Shown here piece after piece: positions 17,658 to 26,385 of a stretch of 64,000 nucleotides of DNA (positions are counted from its first letter, which is position 1; each line of letters starts with the position of its first letter). Under the pieces are notes generated by a model. That model was given only the letters and a program-made list of their open reading frames with translations. It was not told the DNA's origin and made no database searches. This DNA is from Gordonia shandongensis DSM 45094. GTDB lineage: Bacteria; Actinomycetota; Actinomycetes; Mycobacteriales; Mycobacteriaceae. A program made the translations under genes and the position numbers. The DNA lies in assembly GCF_000423025.1 (NCBI RefSeq), contig NZ_AUHE01000001.1:310001-374000 (forward strand), given 5' to 3'.

Positions 17658-19282
17658 GTCGTCGAATGGGGACTCGACGCGGCCGTGATCTCGGCGGCCC
17701 AGCGGTAGTCGGGCTTGCCCGCGGGCGACCGCCGCATCTCGTCGACGAACCACACACTGCGCGGCACCTTGTAACCGGCGAGTTCGCGGCGCACCACGGC
17801 GCCGAGATCGTCGATCGTCGGCCGCCGGCCGGCGCGGGTCGCGATCACTGCGGCCACCCGCTGGCCGAAGCGGTCGTCGGGCACACCGACCACCACCGCG
17901 TCGGTCACGTCGGGATGACCTTTGAGCGCCGCCTCGACCTCCTCGGGATAGACCTTCTCGCCACCGGTGTTGATCGACACCGACCCCCGGCCGAGCATCG
18001 TGATGGTGCCGTCGGCCTCCACCCGCGCCTGATCTCCGGGCATCGAATAGCGCACGCCGTGGTAGGTCACGAACGTCTCGGCGCTCTTGACCGGATCGTT
18101 GTGGTAGCGCAGGGGGATGTGTCCCGACCGCGCGAGCCGACCGATCACCGGCGACCCCGGCTCCACCGGACGGCCGTCGTCGTCGAGCACATGCGTGTCG
18201 GGGTCGGCCTTCACCGTCGGCGCCCCCATCCGACTGCGTCCCTTGACGGCCATCCCCATCCCGCCGAATCCGGTCTCCGACGACCCGATGGCGTCGACGA
18301 TCACCGCATCGGGCAGGCAGTCGAGGTAGCGATCCTTCACGGCGGGCGAGAACAGGGCGGCCGACGACGCCACCGACACCACGGTCGACGTGTCGTAGTC
18401 GCCGGCCTCCAACTCGTCGATCATCGGCCGGCCCATCGCGTCGCCGGTGATGAACACGACGTTCACGCCGTGACGTTCCACGGCGCGCCACACCTCACAC
18501 GGATCGAACTCCGGGTAGACGACGGCCTTGCCGCCGGCGAACAGCGACTGGAACACCGCCCACTGGCTGCCGCCGTGGATGAACGGCGGGATGGCGAAGC
18601 GGACGAGCTGTCCGGCCTCCGCGCCGACGCGCGCATGCTCCCACTCGTCGTCGATCGGCCGGCCCGTGTACCAGTCGATGCCGCCGCCGAGGACGCGCCA
18701 GACGTCCTCCTGCCGCCACACGACGCCCTTCGGCTTCCCAGTGGTGCCGCCGGTGTAGAGCAGGTACAGGTCGTCGTCGGTGCGCTCCTCGAAGTCGCGG
18801 TCCGGCGACGCCGCGGCGATCGCGTCCTCGAATCCGGTGACGCCGACGGTCGACGTCGCGTCGCCCGCGCTCGCCCCGCTCTCGTCGTCGACGACGATCC
18901 GGTGCGTCACGGCCGCCGGCGATTTCGAGAACACGTTCAGCACACGCGGCGTGTACTGCGCCTCGTGGATGAGCACGCGCATCCCGGAGTCGGTGACGAT
19001 GTGCTCCAGTTCGGCTTCCACGTACCGGTAGTTGATGTTCACCATCACCGCGCGAGCCTTGAAGATCGCGAGCATCGCCTCGACGGACTCGATCGTGTTC
19101 CTGCTGTACAGACCCACTCCGTCGCCCGGCCGCACACCGAGCTCACCGAGAGCGTGCGCCAGCGCGTTGGCTCGCGCCTCCAGCTGCGCGTAGGTGCGGG
19201 AACGGTCTCCGGACTCGAGTGCCACGCGGTCGGGCATGAGGTCGACGGCATGCTCGAAGAGGTCGCCGATTGTGAAGGCCAT
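17654..19282 (-). CDS. fadD19: Steroid side-chain acyl-CoA synthetase FadD19
   Basis: 542-residue AMP-forming ligase: YLLYTGGTTGKPKGVVW at about 172-188, DSIGSSETGFGG-like core (DAIGSSETGFGGMG), YSMPGDQARVEADG and GRGSVSINTGGEKVYPEEVE, the last closely matching mycobacterial FadD19 (Rv3515c). It activates C26 steroid acids to CoA thioesters. In Rhodococcus rhodochrous FadD19 is needed for C24-branched sterol side chains. Divergent from echA19 with a KstR-like box ten bases before the start. Confidence 0.92.
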   Translation of the reverse strand: MAFTIGDLFEHAVDLMPDRVALESGDRSRTYAQLEARANALAHALGELGVRPGDGVGLYSRNTIESVEAMLAIFKARAVMVNINYRYVEAELEHIVTDSGMRVLIHEAQYTPRVLNVFSKSPAAVTHRIVVDDESGASAGDATSTVGVTGFEDAIAAASPDRDFEERTDDDLYLLYTGGTTGKPKGVVWRQEDVWRVLGGGIDWYTGRPIDDEWEHARVGAEAGQLVRFAIPPFIHGGSQWAVFQSLFAGGKAVVYPEFDPCEVWRAVERHGVNVVFITGDAMGRPMIDELEAGDYDTSTVVSVASSAALFSPAVKDRYLDCLPDAVIVDAIGSSETGFGGMGMAVKGRSRMGAPTVKADPDTHVLDDDGRPVEPGSPVIGRLARSGHIPLRYHNDPVKSAETFVTYHGVRYSMPGDQARVEADGTITMLGRGSVSINTGGEKVYPEEVEAALKGHPDVTDAVVVGVPDDRFGQRVAAVIATRAGRRPTIDDLGAVVRRELAGYKVPRSVWFVDEMRRSPAGKPDYRWAAEITAASSPHSTT

Positions 19283-19292
19283 ACCCTAAAAC

Positions 19293-19306
19293 TAGAACGT
19301 GTTACT
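19293..19306. promoter_or_regulatory. KstR operator between fadD19 and echA19
   Basis: TAGAACGTGTTACT matches the consensus except for the final base. It begins 11 bases from the fadD19 start, so the fadD19 leader must be very short. Confidence 0.75.
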
Positions 19307-19343
19307 GTTCCCGGCAAGAACTTCGCGAATGAGGAGACCCCGC

Positions 19344-20186
19344 GTGTCCGATAGCCCCGTGTCTGATACCCCTGCACCCGATACTTCTGCGCCGGATTCT
19401 GCTGCGCCCGAATGCCTGGTCGAGAAGCGCGGCCATGTGCTGATCGTGACGATGAACCGCCCCGAGGCGCGAAACGCCCTGTCGGGGCCGATGATGCGGA
19501 TCATGGAGGAGGCGTGGGATCGGGTCGACTCCGACCCCGACATCCGCGTGGCGATCCTCACCGGGGCGGGCGGCTACTTCTGCGCTGGCGCCGACCTCAA
19601 GGCGATGAACTCCTCGGCCCCCGGCGACTCCTTCGCCAAGGGCGGCTGGGACCTCACTCGTCTCCCCGCACTGCTCAAGGGCCGCCGGCTGACGAAGCCG
19701 CTCATCGCGGCGGTCGAGGGCCCGGCGATCGCGGGCGGCACCGAGATCCTGCAGGGCACCGACATCCGCGTGGCGGGTGAGAGCGCCAAGTTCGGTGTCT
19801 CCGAGGCCCGCTGGGGCCTGTTCCCGCTGGGCGGCAGCGCCGTCCGCCTCGTCCGGCAGATCCCGTACACGATCGCCGCCGACATCCTGCTGACCGGCAG
19901 ACACGTGACCGCGCCCGAGGCCAAGGAGTACGGGCTCATCGGCCACGTGGTCCCCGACGGCACGGCGCTCGACGCCGCACTCGAGATCGCCGAGAAGATC
20001 GCGGCCAACGGCCCGCTCGCGGTCCAGGCGATCCTCAAGACCATCCGCGACAGCGAGGGCATGCACGAGGAGGAGGCGTTCAGGATCGACGCCGAGCTCG
20101 GCGCCGCCGTCTTCCAGTCCAAGGACGCCAAGATCGGTCCGCGCGCCTTCGCGAACAAGGAGAAGCCGGCCTTCACCGGCGAGTGA
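19344..20186 (+). CDS. echA19: Enoyl-CoA hydratase EchA19
   Basis: Crotonase fold of 280 residues. The oxyanion motif [15 protein letters not shown] is at about 72-86 and [20 protein letters not shown] follows. By position (divergent from fadD19, as Rv3516) it hydrates steroid side-chain enoyl-CoAs. The GTG at 19344 has GAGGAGA six bases upstream. The first 20 residues are low-complexity Ser/Asp/Pro/Ala ([14 protein letters not shown]), with a degenerate 15-bp period in the DNA. Confidence 0.9.
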   Translation: MSDSPVSDTPAPDTSAPDSAAPECLVEKRGHVLIVTMNRPEARNALSGPMMRIMEEAWDRVDSDPDIRVAILTGAGGYFCAGADLKAMNSSAPGDSFAKGGWDLTRLPALLKGRRLTKPLIAAVEGPAIAGGTEILQGTDIRVAGESAKFGVSEARWGLFPLGGSAVRLVRQIPYTIAADILLTGRHVTAPEAKEYGLIGHVVPDGTALDAALEIAEKIAANGPLAVQAILKTIRDSEGMHEEEAFRIDAELGAAVFQSKDAKIGPRAFANKEKPAFTGE

Positions 20187-20193
20187 CAGCGCG

Positions 20194-20264
20194 CATTACC
20201 AACGCGTATACGCCGGTGAGAGCACCTATGGCGCGATTGAACTCATATACGCGTTGGTAATGCT
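20194..20264. repeat. Perfect 18-bp inverted repeat with 35-base loop
   Basis: GCATTACCAACGCGTATA at 20194-20211 recurs inverted at 20247-20264. It sits eight bases after the echA19 stop and 76 bases before the next gene. The long loop and AT-richer arms are unlike the compact G/C terminators elsewhere here. It may be a terminator, a small mobile repeat or a regulatory site. Confidence 0.8.
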
Positions 20265-20340
20265 CGCAGCGTTATCCACAGATGCGTCGACGCCGGCGCG
20301 AACTCACCCGACCCGACGCCGATCCGGCCATCATGGCCGC

Positions 20341-21153
20341 ATGGACACGGGGGTCTATCGCTGGGGGCAGCTGCGCGAACAGGCATCGCGCCGGGAGATC
20401 GACGAGGCGATCCGCGACGGACGTCTGATCCGGCTGCGGCACGGGTGGTACGCGACGCGGGCCGCCGATCCCCGCGTGGTACGGGCCGTCGCCGCCGGCG
20501 GCGTGGTGAGCTGCGCATCGGCGTTGGACGCCCACGGGGTCTGGGTGCCGCCGAGCCGTCGCCTGCACATCCGCGGCAACGACGCCCGCAGCCGCACCCG
20601 CCGCGACTGGTGCCGGTGCCTCGGCCGGCAGCCCGCCGAGGACGGTGCCGTCGACGGGATTCCGACCGCGTTGCGCCACGCGGCGGTCTGCCTGCCGACC
20701 GAGGACTTCATCGTCGTCTGCGACTCGGTGCTGCACCTGCGCCTGGTGACTCCCGCCGAGCTGGCGGACCTGTTCTCGGACGCTCCGCGCCGGATCGTCG
20801 ACGCGTTGGGGCGGTGCGACGGTCGTGCCGAATCGGGGACCGAGACGATGGTGCGGGTACGCCTCACCTCCCGACGTCCACGCCTCCGGGTCCGACCGCA
20901 GGCGTACATCGACGGCGTCGGCCGGGTGGACCTCCTGATCGGCGACGCCCTCATCGTCGAGGTCGACGGCTACGCCTATCACTCCGATCCGGAGACCTTC
21001 GAGTCGGACCGGCTCCGCGATCTGCGCGCCCGCCTGGTCGGCTACGCGCCCGTGCGCCTCACCTTCGCGCAGGTGGTCTACCGGTGGGAGGTCGTCGAGC
21101 CGCTCCTCGCGCAGCTGATCGCGCGCGGGGACCATCGTCGGCGCCGCAGGTGA
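20341..21153 (+). CDS. AbiEi-like N-terminal domain / DUF559 endonuclease-like protein
   Basis: 270 residues. The N-terminus (VYRWGQLREQASRREIDEAI...LRHGWYA) resembles the winged-helix start of AbiEi-type antitoxin proteins that many actinobacterial DUF559 proteins carry. The C-terminal part (VDLLIGDALIVEVDGYAYH, then FESDRLRDLRARLVGYAPVR) has the D...E-V-D core of the very-short-patch-repair/restriction-like fold. Such genes occur singly and in many copies; function unknown. Nothing in it ties it to sterol metabolism although it sits inside that cluster. Confidence 0.75.
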   Translation: MDTGVYRWGQLREQASRREIDEAIRDGRLIRLRHGWYATRAADPRVVRAVAAGGVVSCASALDAHGVWVPPSRRLHIRGNDARSRTRRDWCRCLGRQPAEDGAVDGIPTALRHAAVCLPTEDFIVVCDSVLHLRLVTPAELADLFSDAPRRIVDALGRCDGRAESGTETMVRVRLTSRRPRLRVRPQAYIDGVGRVDLLIGDALIVEVDGYAYHSDPETFESDRLRDLRARLVGYAPVRLTFAQVVYRWEVVEPLLAQLIARGDHRRRRR

Positions 21154-21189
21154 CGGGCGGGGTCGCAGGTGACGGGCGGGTCGCCGGCG

Positions 21190-22224
21190 TCAGACGAGGT
21201 CGCCCAGCTGTCGGACGGTGTCGACGTCACGCGCCGTGACCATGAGCGTCGTGACGCCCGCGGTCTCCCACTGGCGGATCTGGTCACGAACGTCGTCGGC
21301 GGTGCCGGCCAGCATGGTCTCGCGGACCATCTCGTCGGGGACCGCGGCGACGGCCTCCTCCCGCCGGCCGGCGCGGAACAGGCGGCCGATGTCGTCGACT
21401 GCTTCGCCGTATCCCATGCGGCGGTACAGGTCGGCGTGGAAGTTCTTCTCCTGTGCGCCCATTCCGCCGACGTACAGGGCGGTCGACGGCCGGTATCGGT
21501 CGATGGCGGCGGGCACGTCGTCGGTGATGACGCACTGGACGGTCGCCGCGATCTCGAAGTCGTCGCGCGTGCGCCGCGCACCGTCGCGGGCGAACCCCTC
21601 GTCGAGCCATTCGTCGTACATGCCGGCCAGTCGCGGGGTGTAGAAGATCGCGAGCCAGCCGTCGGCGATCTCGGCGGTCTGGGCGACGTTCTTGGGGCCC
21701 TCGGCGCCGAGCCAGACGGGGATGTCGGCGCGCAGCGGGTGGGTGATCGGTTTGAGGGCCTTGCCGAGTCCGGTGCCGCCGTCGGCGGCGGTGAGCGGCA
21801 GTCGGTAGTGGGGGCCGTCGCTGTGGACGGCGCCGTCGCGGGCGAGGACGTCGCGGACGATGCGGACGTATTCGCGGGTGCGGGCCAGCGGCCGGGCGAA
21901 GCTCTGCCCGTACCAGCCCTCGACGACCTGCGGTCCCGAGACGCCGAGGCCGATGATGTGGCGTCCGCCGGAGAGGTGGTCGAGGGTGAGGGCGGCCATC
22001 GCGAGGGTCGTCGGCGGTCGCGCCGAGAGCTGCGAGACCGCGGTGCCGAGACGCAGGGTGGTGGTCGATGCTCCCCACCAGGCGAGGGGGGTGTAGGTGT
22101 CCGAGCCCCATGATTCGGCGGTGAACGCCGAGTCGAAGCCCGACTCTTCGGCCGCTCGCAGGAGTTCGGGGACGCCGGAGGGCGGTTGCGCGCTCCAATA
22201 GCCCAGTTGCAGACCCAGTTTCAT
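21190..22224 (-). CDS. LLM-class F420-dependent oxidoreductase
   Basis: Luciferase-like TIM barrel of 344 residues: MKLGLQLGYWSAQPP start, FTAESWGSDTYTPLAWWGA and GRHIIGLGVSGPQVVEGWYG are characteristic of the F420-dependent group. Matches Rv3520c by position next to the OB-fold/ltp genes. It probably oxidises or reduces an intermediate in branched sterol side-chain breakdown, but the reaction is unknown. ATG at 22224 with GAAAGGTGT upstream; the KstR box at 22261 lies between it and the divergent OB-fold gene. Confidence 0.87.
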   Translation of the reverse strand: MKLGLQLGYWSAQPPSGVPELLRAAEESGFDSAFTAESWGSDTYTPLAWWGASTTTLRLGTAVSQLSARPPTTLAMAALTLDHLSGGRHIIGLGVSGPQVVEGWYGQSFARPLARTREYVRIVRDVLARDGAVHSDGPHYRLPLTAADGGTGLGKALKPITHPLRADIPVWLGAEGPKNVAQTAEIADGWLAIFYTPRLAGMYDEWLDEGFARDGARRTRDDFEIAATVQCVITDDVPAAIDRYRPSTALYVGGMGAQEKNFHADLYRRMGYGEAVDDIGRLFRAGRREEAVAAVPDEMVRETMLAGTADDVRDQIRQWETAGVTTLMVTARDVDTVRQLGDLV

Positions 22225-22260
22225 TCCGACACCTTTCGTGGTTCCCTTGCCAAGGGTAAC

Positions 22261-22274
22261 TAGAACATGTTCTA
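22261..22274. promoter_or_regulatory. KstR operator between F420 oxidoreductase and OB-fold genes
   Basis: TAGAACATGTTCTA, a perfect palindromic match to TNNAACNNGTTNNA. It ends eight bases before the GTG of the OB-fold gene and lies 36 bases before the oxidoreductase start. Confidence 0.92.
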
Positions 22275-22282
22275 TTTGATGC

Positions 22283-23296
22283 GTGTCCACTAGTGCAACT
22301 CATCCGGTCCCCGAAGTGCAGGTGCCCGCACCCGAGTCACGAATCCTGTCGGCGCCGCTGACCAACACATTCGCGTACACGAGATCGCTGGGCCCCGTCC
22401 TCTCCCAATTCGCGCTGGCCCTCCGCGACGGCCGCATCGTCGGCAGTCGCGGATCGGACGGTCGCGTGACGACGCCGCCCGCGGAGTTCGATCCCGCCGG
22501 CGGCGCTCCCACCACCGAGATCGTCGAGGTCGCGACGGTGGGCACCGTGACCAGCTGGTCGTGGCAGCCGACACCGCTCGACGGGCAACCGCTCCAGCGG
22601 CCGTTCGCCTACGCGCTCATCCGGCTCGACGGCGCGGACACGTCCCTGCTGCACGCCGTCGACGCCGCGAGTCCCGACGAGATGTCGGTCGGCGCGCGCG
22701 TGCACGCGGTGTGGAACACCGTGCGCACCGGCGTCATCACCGACATCGCGCACTTCAGCCTCGGCGACACGCCGTCGGCCGCCCCCGCACCCGAGGGCGA
22801 GATGACGGTCGACGACGCCGGGAACGTCATCACCGAGACGCCGATCACGACGACGATCATGCATTCGGCCACCGAGTCGGAGACCTGGTACCTGGAGGGG
22901 CTCAAGGCCGGGAAGTTCATCGGCGGCCGCGTCCAGACCGGTGAGGTGTACTTCCCGCCGCGCTATGTGAGTCCGTCGGACGGCAGCCCGACCGTCGAGC
23001 GCGTGGAACTCGCCCACACGGGCACGGTCACCACGTTCTGCATCGTCAACGTGCCGTTCCTGGGCCAGCAGATCAAACCGCCGTATGTGGCCGCCTACAT
23101 CCTGCTCGACGGCGCGGACATCCCGTTCCTGCACCTGATCCTCGACGTGCCCGCCGAGGAGGTCCGCATGGGCATGCGGGTGAAGGCCGTGTGGCGGCCG
23201 GAGTCCGAGTGGGATCACACGATGCGCAACGTCAGCCATTTCGCCCCGAACGGCGAACCCGATGCCGACTTCGAGTCGTACCGGAACCACCTCTGA
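22283..23296 (+). CDS. Duplicated OB-fold (DUF35-like) partner of Ltp3/Ltp4
   Basis: 337 residues built from two similar halves. Each has the order of a DUF35/OB-fold acyl-CoA-associated protein: a helix (LSQFALALRDGRIVGSR; ETWYLEGLKAGKFIGGR), PP-containing turn (TTPPAEFDP; YFPPRYVSP), then OB strands. The zinc-ribbon cysteines usual between helix and strands are absent in both halves; only one Cys is seen overall. Matches Rv3521. DUF35 proteins bind thiolase-like aldolases (as ChsH2 with Ltp2), so it likely partners Ltp4/Ltp3. GTG start, no ribosome site, eight bases after the KstR box, so probably leaderless. Confidence 0.85.
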   Translation: MSTSATHPVPEVQVPAPESRILSAPLTNTFAYTRSLGPVLSQFALALRDGRIVGSRGSDGRVTTPPAEFDPAGGAPTTEIVEVATVGTVTSWSWQPTPLDGQPLQRPFAYALIRLDGADTSLLHAVDAASPDEMSVGARVHAVWNTVRTGVITDIAHFSLGDTPSAAPAPEGEMTVDDAGNVITETPITTTIMHSATESETWYLEGLKAGKFIGGRVQTGEVYFPPRYVSPSDGSPTVERVELAHTGTVTTFCIVNVPFLGQQIKPPYVAAYILLDGADIPFLHLILDVPAEEVRMGMRVKAVWRPESEWDHTMRNVSHFAPNGEPDADFESYRNHL

Positions 23297-23335
23297 CGCC
23301 TCGGGCCTCCGCCCTCGGAAGGATTTTCACCGCAC

Positions 23336-24379
23336 ATGAGTACGTCATCCCTCCCACGCATCGCCGTCGTGGGTTTCACGCACAGCGCCAACGTCCCCGA
23401 GACGTCGGGCACCACCAACGGTGTGGAGATGCTGGTCCCCTGTTTCCAGCGGCTCTACACCGATCTGGGCATCGACCGCACCGACATCGACTTCTGGTGC
23501 AGCGGCTCGTCGGACTATCTGGCGGGCCGTGCGTTCTCGTTCATCTCCGCGATCGACGCGATCGGCGCCGTGCCGCCGATCAACGAGTCGCATGTCGAGA
23601 TGGACGGCGCGTGGGCGCTGTACGAGGCGTGGATCAAGATCGCGACCGGCGAGGTCGACGTGGCACTGGCCTATGGCTTCGGCAAGGCCTCGGCGGGCGA
23701 CTCCGATCGTGTCCAGGCGATGCAGACCGACACCTACAACGTCGCTCCCCTGTGGCCCGACGCCCGGTCGCTCGCCGGCCTGCAGGCGCGTGCCGGTCTG
23801 GATTCGGGCGCGTGGACCGAGGCCGACATGGCGGCGGTCGCCGCTCGGAGCTCCGGCGTCGGGGTCGATGAGCTGCTGGCGGCCGACTACGTCGCGGATC
23901 CGCTGCGGGCCCACGACATCGCGCCGTACGCCGACGCGGGGGCTGCGGTGATCCTGGCTTCCGAGGACCGTGCTCGCGAACTCGTCGAGAACCCCGCGTG
24001 GATCACCGGCTGGGACCACCGGATCGAGACGCCGAACTTCGGCGCCCGCGACCTCACCCGCTCGGAGTCGACGGCGACGGCTGCGGCGACCGCGTTCGGG
24101 GACCGCTCGCGGGATGTCGACGTCGCCGAGATCCATGCCCCGTACACGCATCAGGAACTGATCGTCGCGCGGGAGATCGGTCTCGGCGAGCGCACGCGCA
24201 TCAATCCGTCCGGCGGGGCTCTCGCGGCCAACGCCCTGTTCACCGCGGGTCTGCAGCGGATCGGATATGCGGCGCACGAGATTCTCGCCGGTCGCGCCGA
24301 GACGGCCGTCGCGCACGCCACCGCCGGCCCGCTGCTGCAGCAGAACATGGTCGTCGCACTCGCAGGAGGAGAGAACTGA
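23336..24379 (+). CDS. ltp4: Thiolase-like steroid-CoA lyase Ltp4
   Basis: 347-residue thiolase-superfamily (SCP-x/lipid-transfer type) protein: IAVVGFTHSANV start, then WCSGSSDYLAGRAFSF, DAGAAVILASEDRA and RINPSGGALAANALFTAGLQ. It lacks the normal thiolase Cys context, as expected for aldolase-type Ltp proteins. In Rhodococcus, Ltp3 and Ltp4 act in side-chain cleavage of C24-branched sterols. Co-transcribed with ltp3; the stop overlaps the next start (TGATG). Confidence 0.88.
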   Translation: MSTSSLPRIAVVGFTHSANVPETSGTTNGVEMLVPCFQRLYTDLGIDRTDIDFWCSGSSDYLAGRAFSFISAIDAIGAVPPINESHVEMDGAWALYEAWIKIATGEVDVALAYGFGKASAGDSDRVQAMQTDTYNVAPLWPDARSLAGLQARAGLDSGAWTEADMAAVAARSSGVGVDELLAADYVADPLRAHDIAPYADAGAAVILASEDRARELVENPAWITGWDHRIETPNFGARDLTRSESTATAAATAFGDRSRDVDVAEIHAPYTHQELIVAREIGLGERTRINPSGGALAANALFTAGLQRIGYAAHEILAGRAETAVAHATAGPLLQQNMVVALAGGEN

Positions 24380-25548
24380 TGAGCCGCAATCGCGTCGCCG
24401 TCCTCGGGACGGGGCAGACGAAGTACGTCGCCAAACGGGGTGACGTGACGATGGCGGGCATGGTCCGCGAAGCCATCGACCGCGCGTTGGCGGATTCCGG
24501 GCTGGCGATGGCCGACATCGACGCCGTCGTCATCGGTAAGGCCCCCGACATGTTCGAGGGGTCGATGATGCCGGAGTTGGCGATGGCGGAGGCGATCGGC
24601 GCCGTCGGCAAACCGCTGCTGCGTGTCCACACCGCCGGGTCGGTGGGTGCCTCGACGGCGATCGTCGGCAGCTCGATGGTGAGCAGCGGCGTCCACGGTC
24701 GCGTGTTGGCGGTGTCGTGGGAGAAGCAGTCGGAGTCGAACGCCATGTGGGCGCTGTCGATTCCGGTTCCGTTCACGATGCCGGTCGGTGCCGGTGCCGG
24801 CGGCTTCTTCGCTCCGCATGTGCGCGCGTACATCAACAATTCGGGCGCACCGGCGCACATCGGCGCGATGGTCGCGGCCAAGGACCGCCGAAACGGCGCC
24901 AAGAATCCACTCGCCCACCTGCATCAGCCCGACATCACCGTCGAGAGCGTGATGGCCTCGCAGATGCTGTGGGATCCGATTCGCTTCGATGAGACGTGCC
25001 CGTCGTCCGACGGCGCGTGCGCGGTGGTGCTCGGCGACGAGGGGACCGCGGACGACGCGGTCGCCGAGGGCCGGTCGGTCGCCTGGGTGCAGGCGACGGC
25101 GATGCGCACCGAGCCGTTGTCGTATTCGCATCGCAATGTGGTCAGTCCGCAGGCCGGCCGGGACGCGTCGGCGGCGCTGTGGCGCGACGCCGGGATCACG
25201 AACCCGCTCGAGGAGGTCGACACCGCGGAGATCTATGTTCCGTTCTCGTGGTTCGAGCCGATGTGGCTGGAGAATCTCGGTTTCACACCGGAGTACGAGG
25301 GCTGGAAGCTCACCGAGGCCGGGGAGACGGAGATCGGCGGCAAGCTGCCGGTGAACGCGTCGGGCGGGGTGCTGTCGTCCAATCCGATCGGCGCCTCCGG
25401 GATGATCCGCTGTGCCGAGGCCGCGATCCAGGTGATGGGCAAGGGCGGCGATCACCAGGTGCCCGACGTCCGGAAGGCCTTCGGGCACGCCTACGGCGGC
25501 GGCTCGCAGTACTTCTCGATGTGGCTGCTGGGCGTCGACAAGCCGTGA
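24379..25548 (+). CDS. ltp3: Thiolase-like steroid-CoA lyase Ltp3
   Basis: 389-residue thiolase-like protein. VAVLGTGQTKYVAKRG at the N-terminus, HTAGSVGASTAIVGSS at the usual nucleophile loop (Ser/Gly instead of Cys, so not a normal thiolase), PSSDGACAVVLGDE and NASGGVLSSNPIGASGMIR. Corresponds to Rv3523. AGGAGGAGAG lies just upstream of the ATG. Likely acts with Ltp4 and the OB-fold protein in retro-aldol cleavage. The gene end runs into a 17-bp repeat that copies the stop codon. Confidence 0.88.
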   Translation: MSRNRVAVLGTGQTKYVAKRGDVTMAGMVREAIDRALADSGLAMADIDAVVIGKAPDMFEGSMMPELAMAEAIGAVGKPLLRVHTAGSVGASTAIVGSSMVSSGVHGRVLAVSWEKQSESNAMWALSIPVPFTMPVGAGAGGFFAPHVRAYINNSGAPAHIGAMVAAKDRRNGAKNPLAHLHQPDITVESVMASQMLWDPIRFDETCPSSDGACAVVLGDEGTADDAVAEGRSVAWVQATAMRTEPLSYSHRNVVSPQAGRDASAALWRDAGITNPLEEVDTAEIYVPFSWFEPMWLENLGFTPEYEGWKLTEAGETEIGGKLPVNASGGVLSSNPIGASGMIRCAEAAIQVMGKGGDHQVPDVRKAFGHAYGGGSQYFSMWLLGVDKP

Positions 25549-25596
25549 CCGGGGCCGACACCTGACCGGGTCCGACACCTGACCGGGGCCGACAAG
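25546..25596. repeat. 17-bp tandem repeat (3 copies) starting at the ltp3 stop
   Basis: TGACCGGGGCCGACACC at 25546, 25563 (one change) and 25580 (last bases changed). Each unit begins with TGA; since 17 is not a multiple of three, the three stop triplets fall in three different frames. Confidence 0.92.
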
Positions 25597-25611
25597 CTCT
25601 GATGCGGGCTA

Positions 25612-26271
25612 CTACCAGAGCCACGACCGCATCGGGTACATGAGGAAGCCGTCCGCGCCCGAGATGGTCTCGCACTGGATCCCGTCGGCGGGGACTGCTG
25701 CACAGATGAACTGACCGTTGCGAATCGACCGGCCGGCAGGCAGATCCTTGCCTGCGGTCGGTCGTTTCTGTGCATCACGTGACCCGAATGCGGCGGCACC
25801 GCCAGGTTCGAAACTCGCGATGCCTTCCGCGGTAACGCGGACACTGTCCGGCTTCTGCGGCAGCAGCGCACTATCGGCGCCGGCCGGCACCTCTCCGGTG
25901 CAGCCCGCTTCGGCAGCACGGATCACACACTGCCACTTGCCCGACCCCGCCGAGAACTGGAACTCGGCGGCCGTTCCGGGACGCAGGTAGCCGTCGCCGC
26001 TGACCGGCTCGCCGGGTGCGACGCGAGCGGCGGGCGGCCCGGCACGCATCGAGGTCGCCGGCGGGTTGGTCGGCGACTGCGTTGACGACACAGGCGATGG
26101 CACCGACGAAGAAGGCGCAGCAGAAGACGGCGCAGCAGACGATTCGGGGCCGTCTCCGGAGGAGACGGAGGGCGTCGCGGGTGTCGCCGACCGACTCGAT
26201 TCCGCGCCGCAGCCGACGAGTACCGCGGCACAGGCTGCCGCTCCGGCCGAGAGCAGGAGGAATCGTCGCAT
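25612..26271 (-). CDS. Putative lipoprotein, function unknown
   Basis: 219 residues with a lipoprotein signal: MRRFLLLSAGAAACAAVLVGC, lipobox ending at about Cys21. A Ser/Pro/Ala/Thr-rich linker (residues 25-75) precedes a compact domain with four spaced cysteines (WQCVIRAAEAGC..., then FICA and IQCE), likely two disulfides. Predicted to sit on the outer face of the membrane. I do not recognise the domain. It lies between ltp3 (convergent) and the terminator hairpin at 26309. No operator motif seen. Confidence 0.75.
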   Translation of the reverse strand: MRRFLLLSAGAAACAAVLVGCGAESSRSATPATPSVSSGDGPESSAAPSSAAPSSSVPSPVSSTQSPTNPPATSMRAGPPAARVAPGEPVSGDGYLRPGTAAEFQFSAGSGKWQCVIRAAEAGCTGEVPAGADSALLPQKPDSVRVTAEGIASFEPGGAAAFGSRDAQKRPTAGKDLPAGRSIRNGQFICAAVPADGIQCETISGADGFLMYPMRSWLW

Positions 26272-26308
26272 GATCGCATGCTAGCCGTGTGATCGCCGGG
26301 GACCGCGA

Positions 26309-26357
26309 CAACACGACAGCGCCGAAGAGAACGAGTCTCTTCGGCGCTGTCGTGTTG
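26309..26357. terminator. Strong hairpin downstream of the ketosteroid isomerase gene
   Basis: Perfect 22-base arms (26309-26330 against 26336-26357) around the loop ACGAG, 29 bases after the stop of the isomerase gene on the minus strand. It insulates the lipoprotein gene from the cyp125 operon. Confidence 0.85.
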
Positions 26358-26385
26358 CGTGATGCGCGGGCTCAATGCCTGCCGG

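Noticed and set aside
16478-19354. 958-codon plus-strand frame
   Set aside because: Antisense to the nitronate monooxygenase and FadD19 genes; His/Arg/Asp-rich with no recognisable domain.
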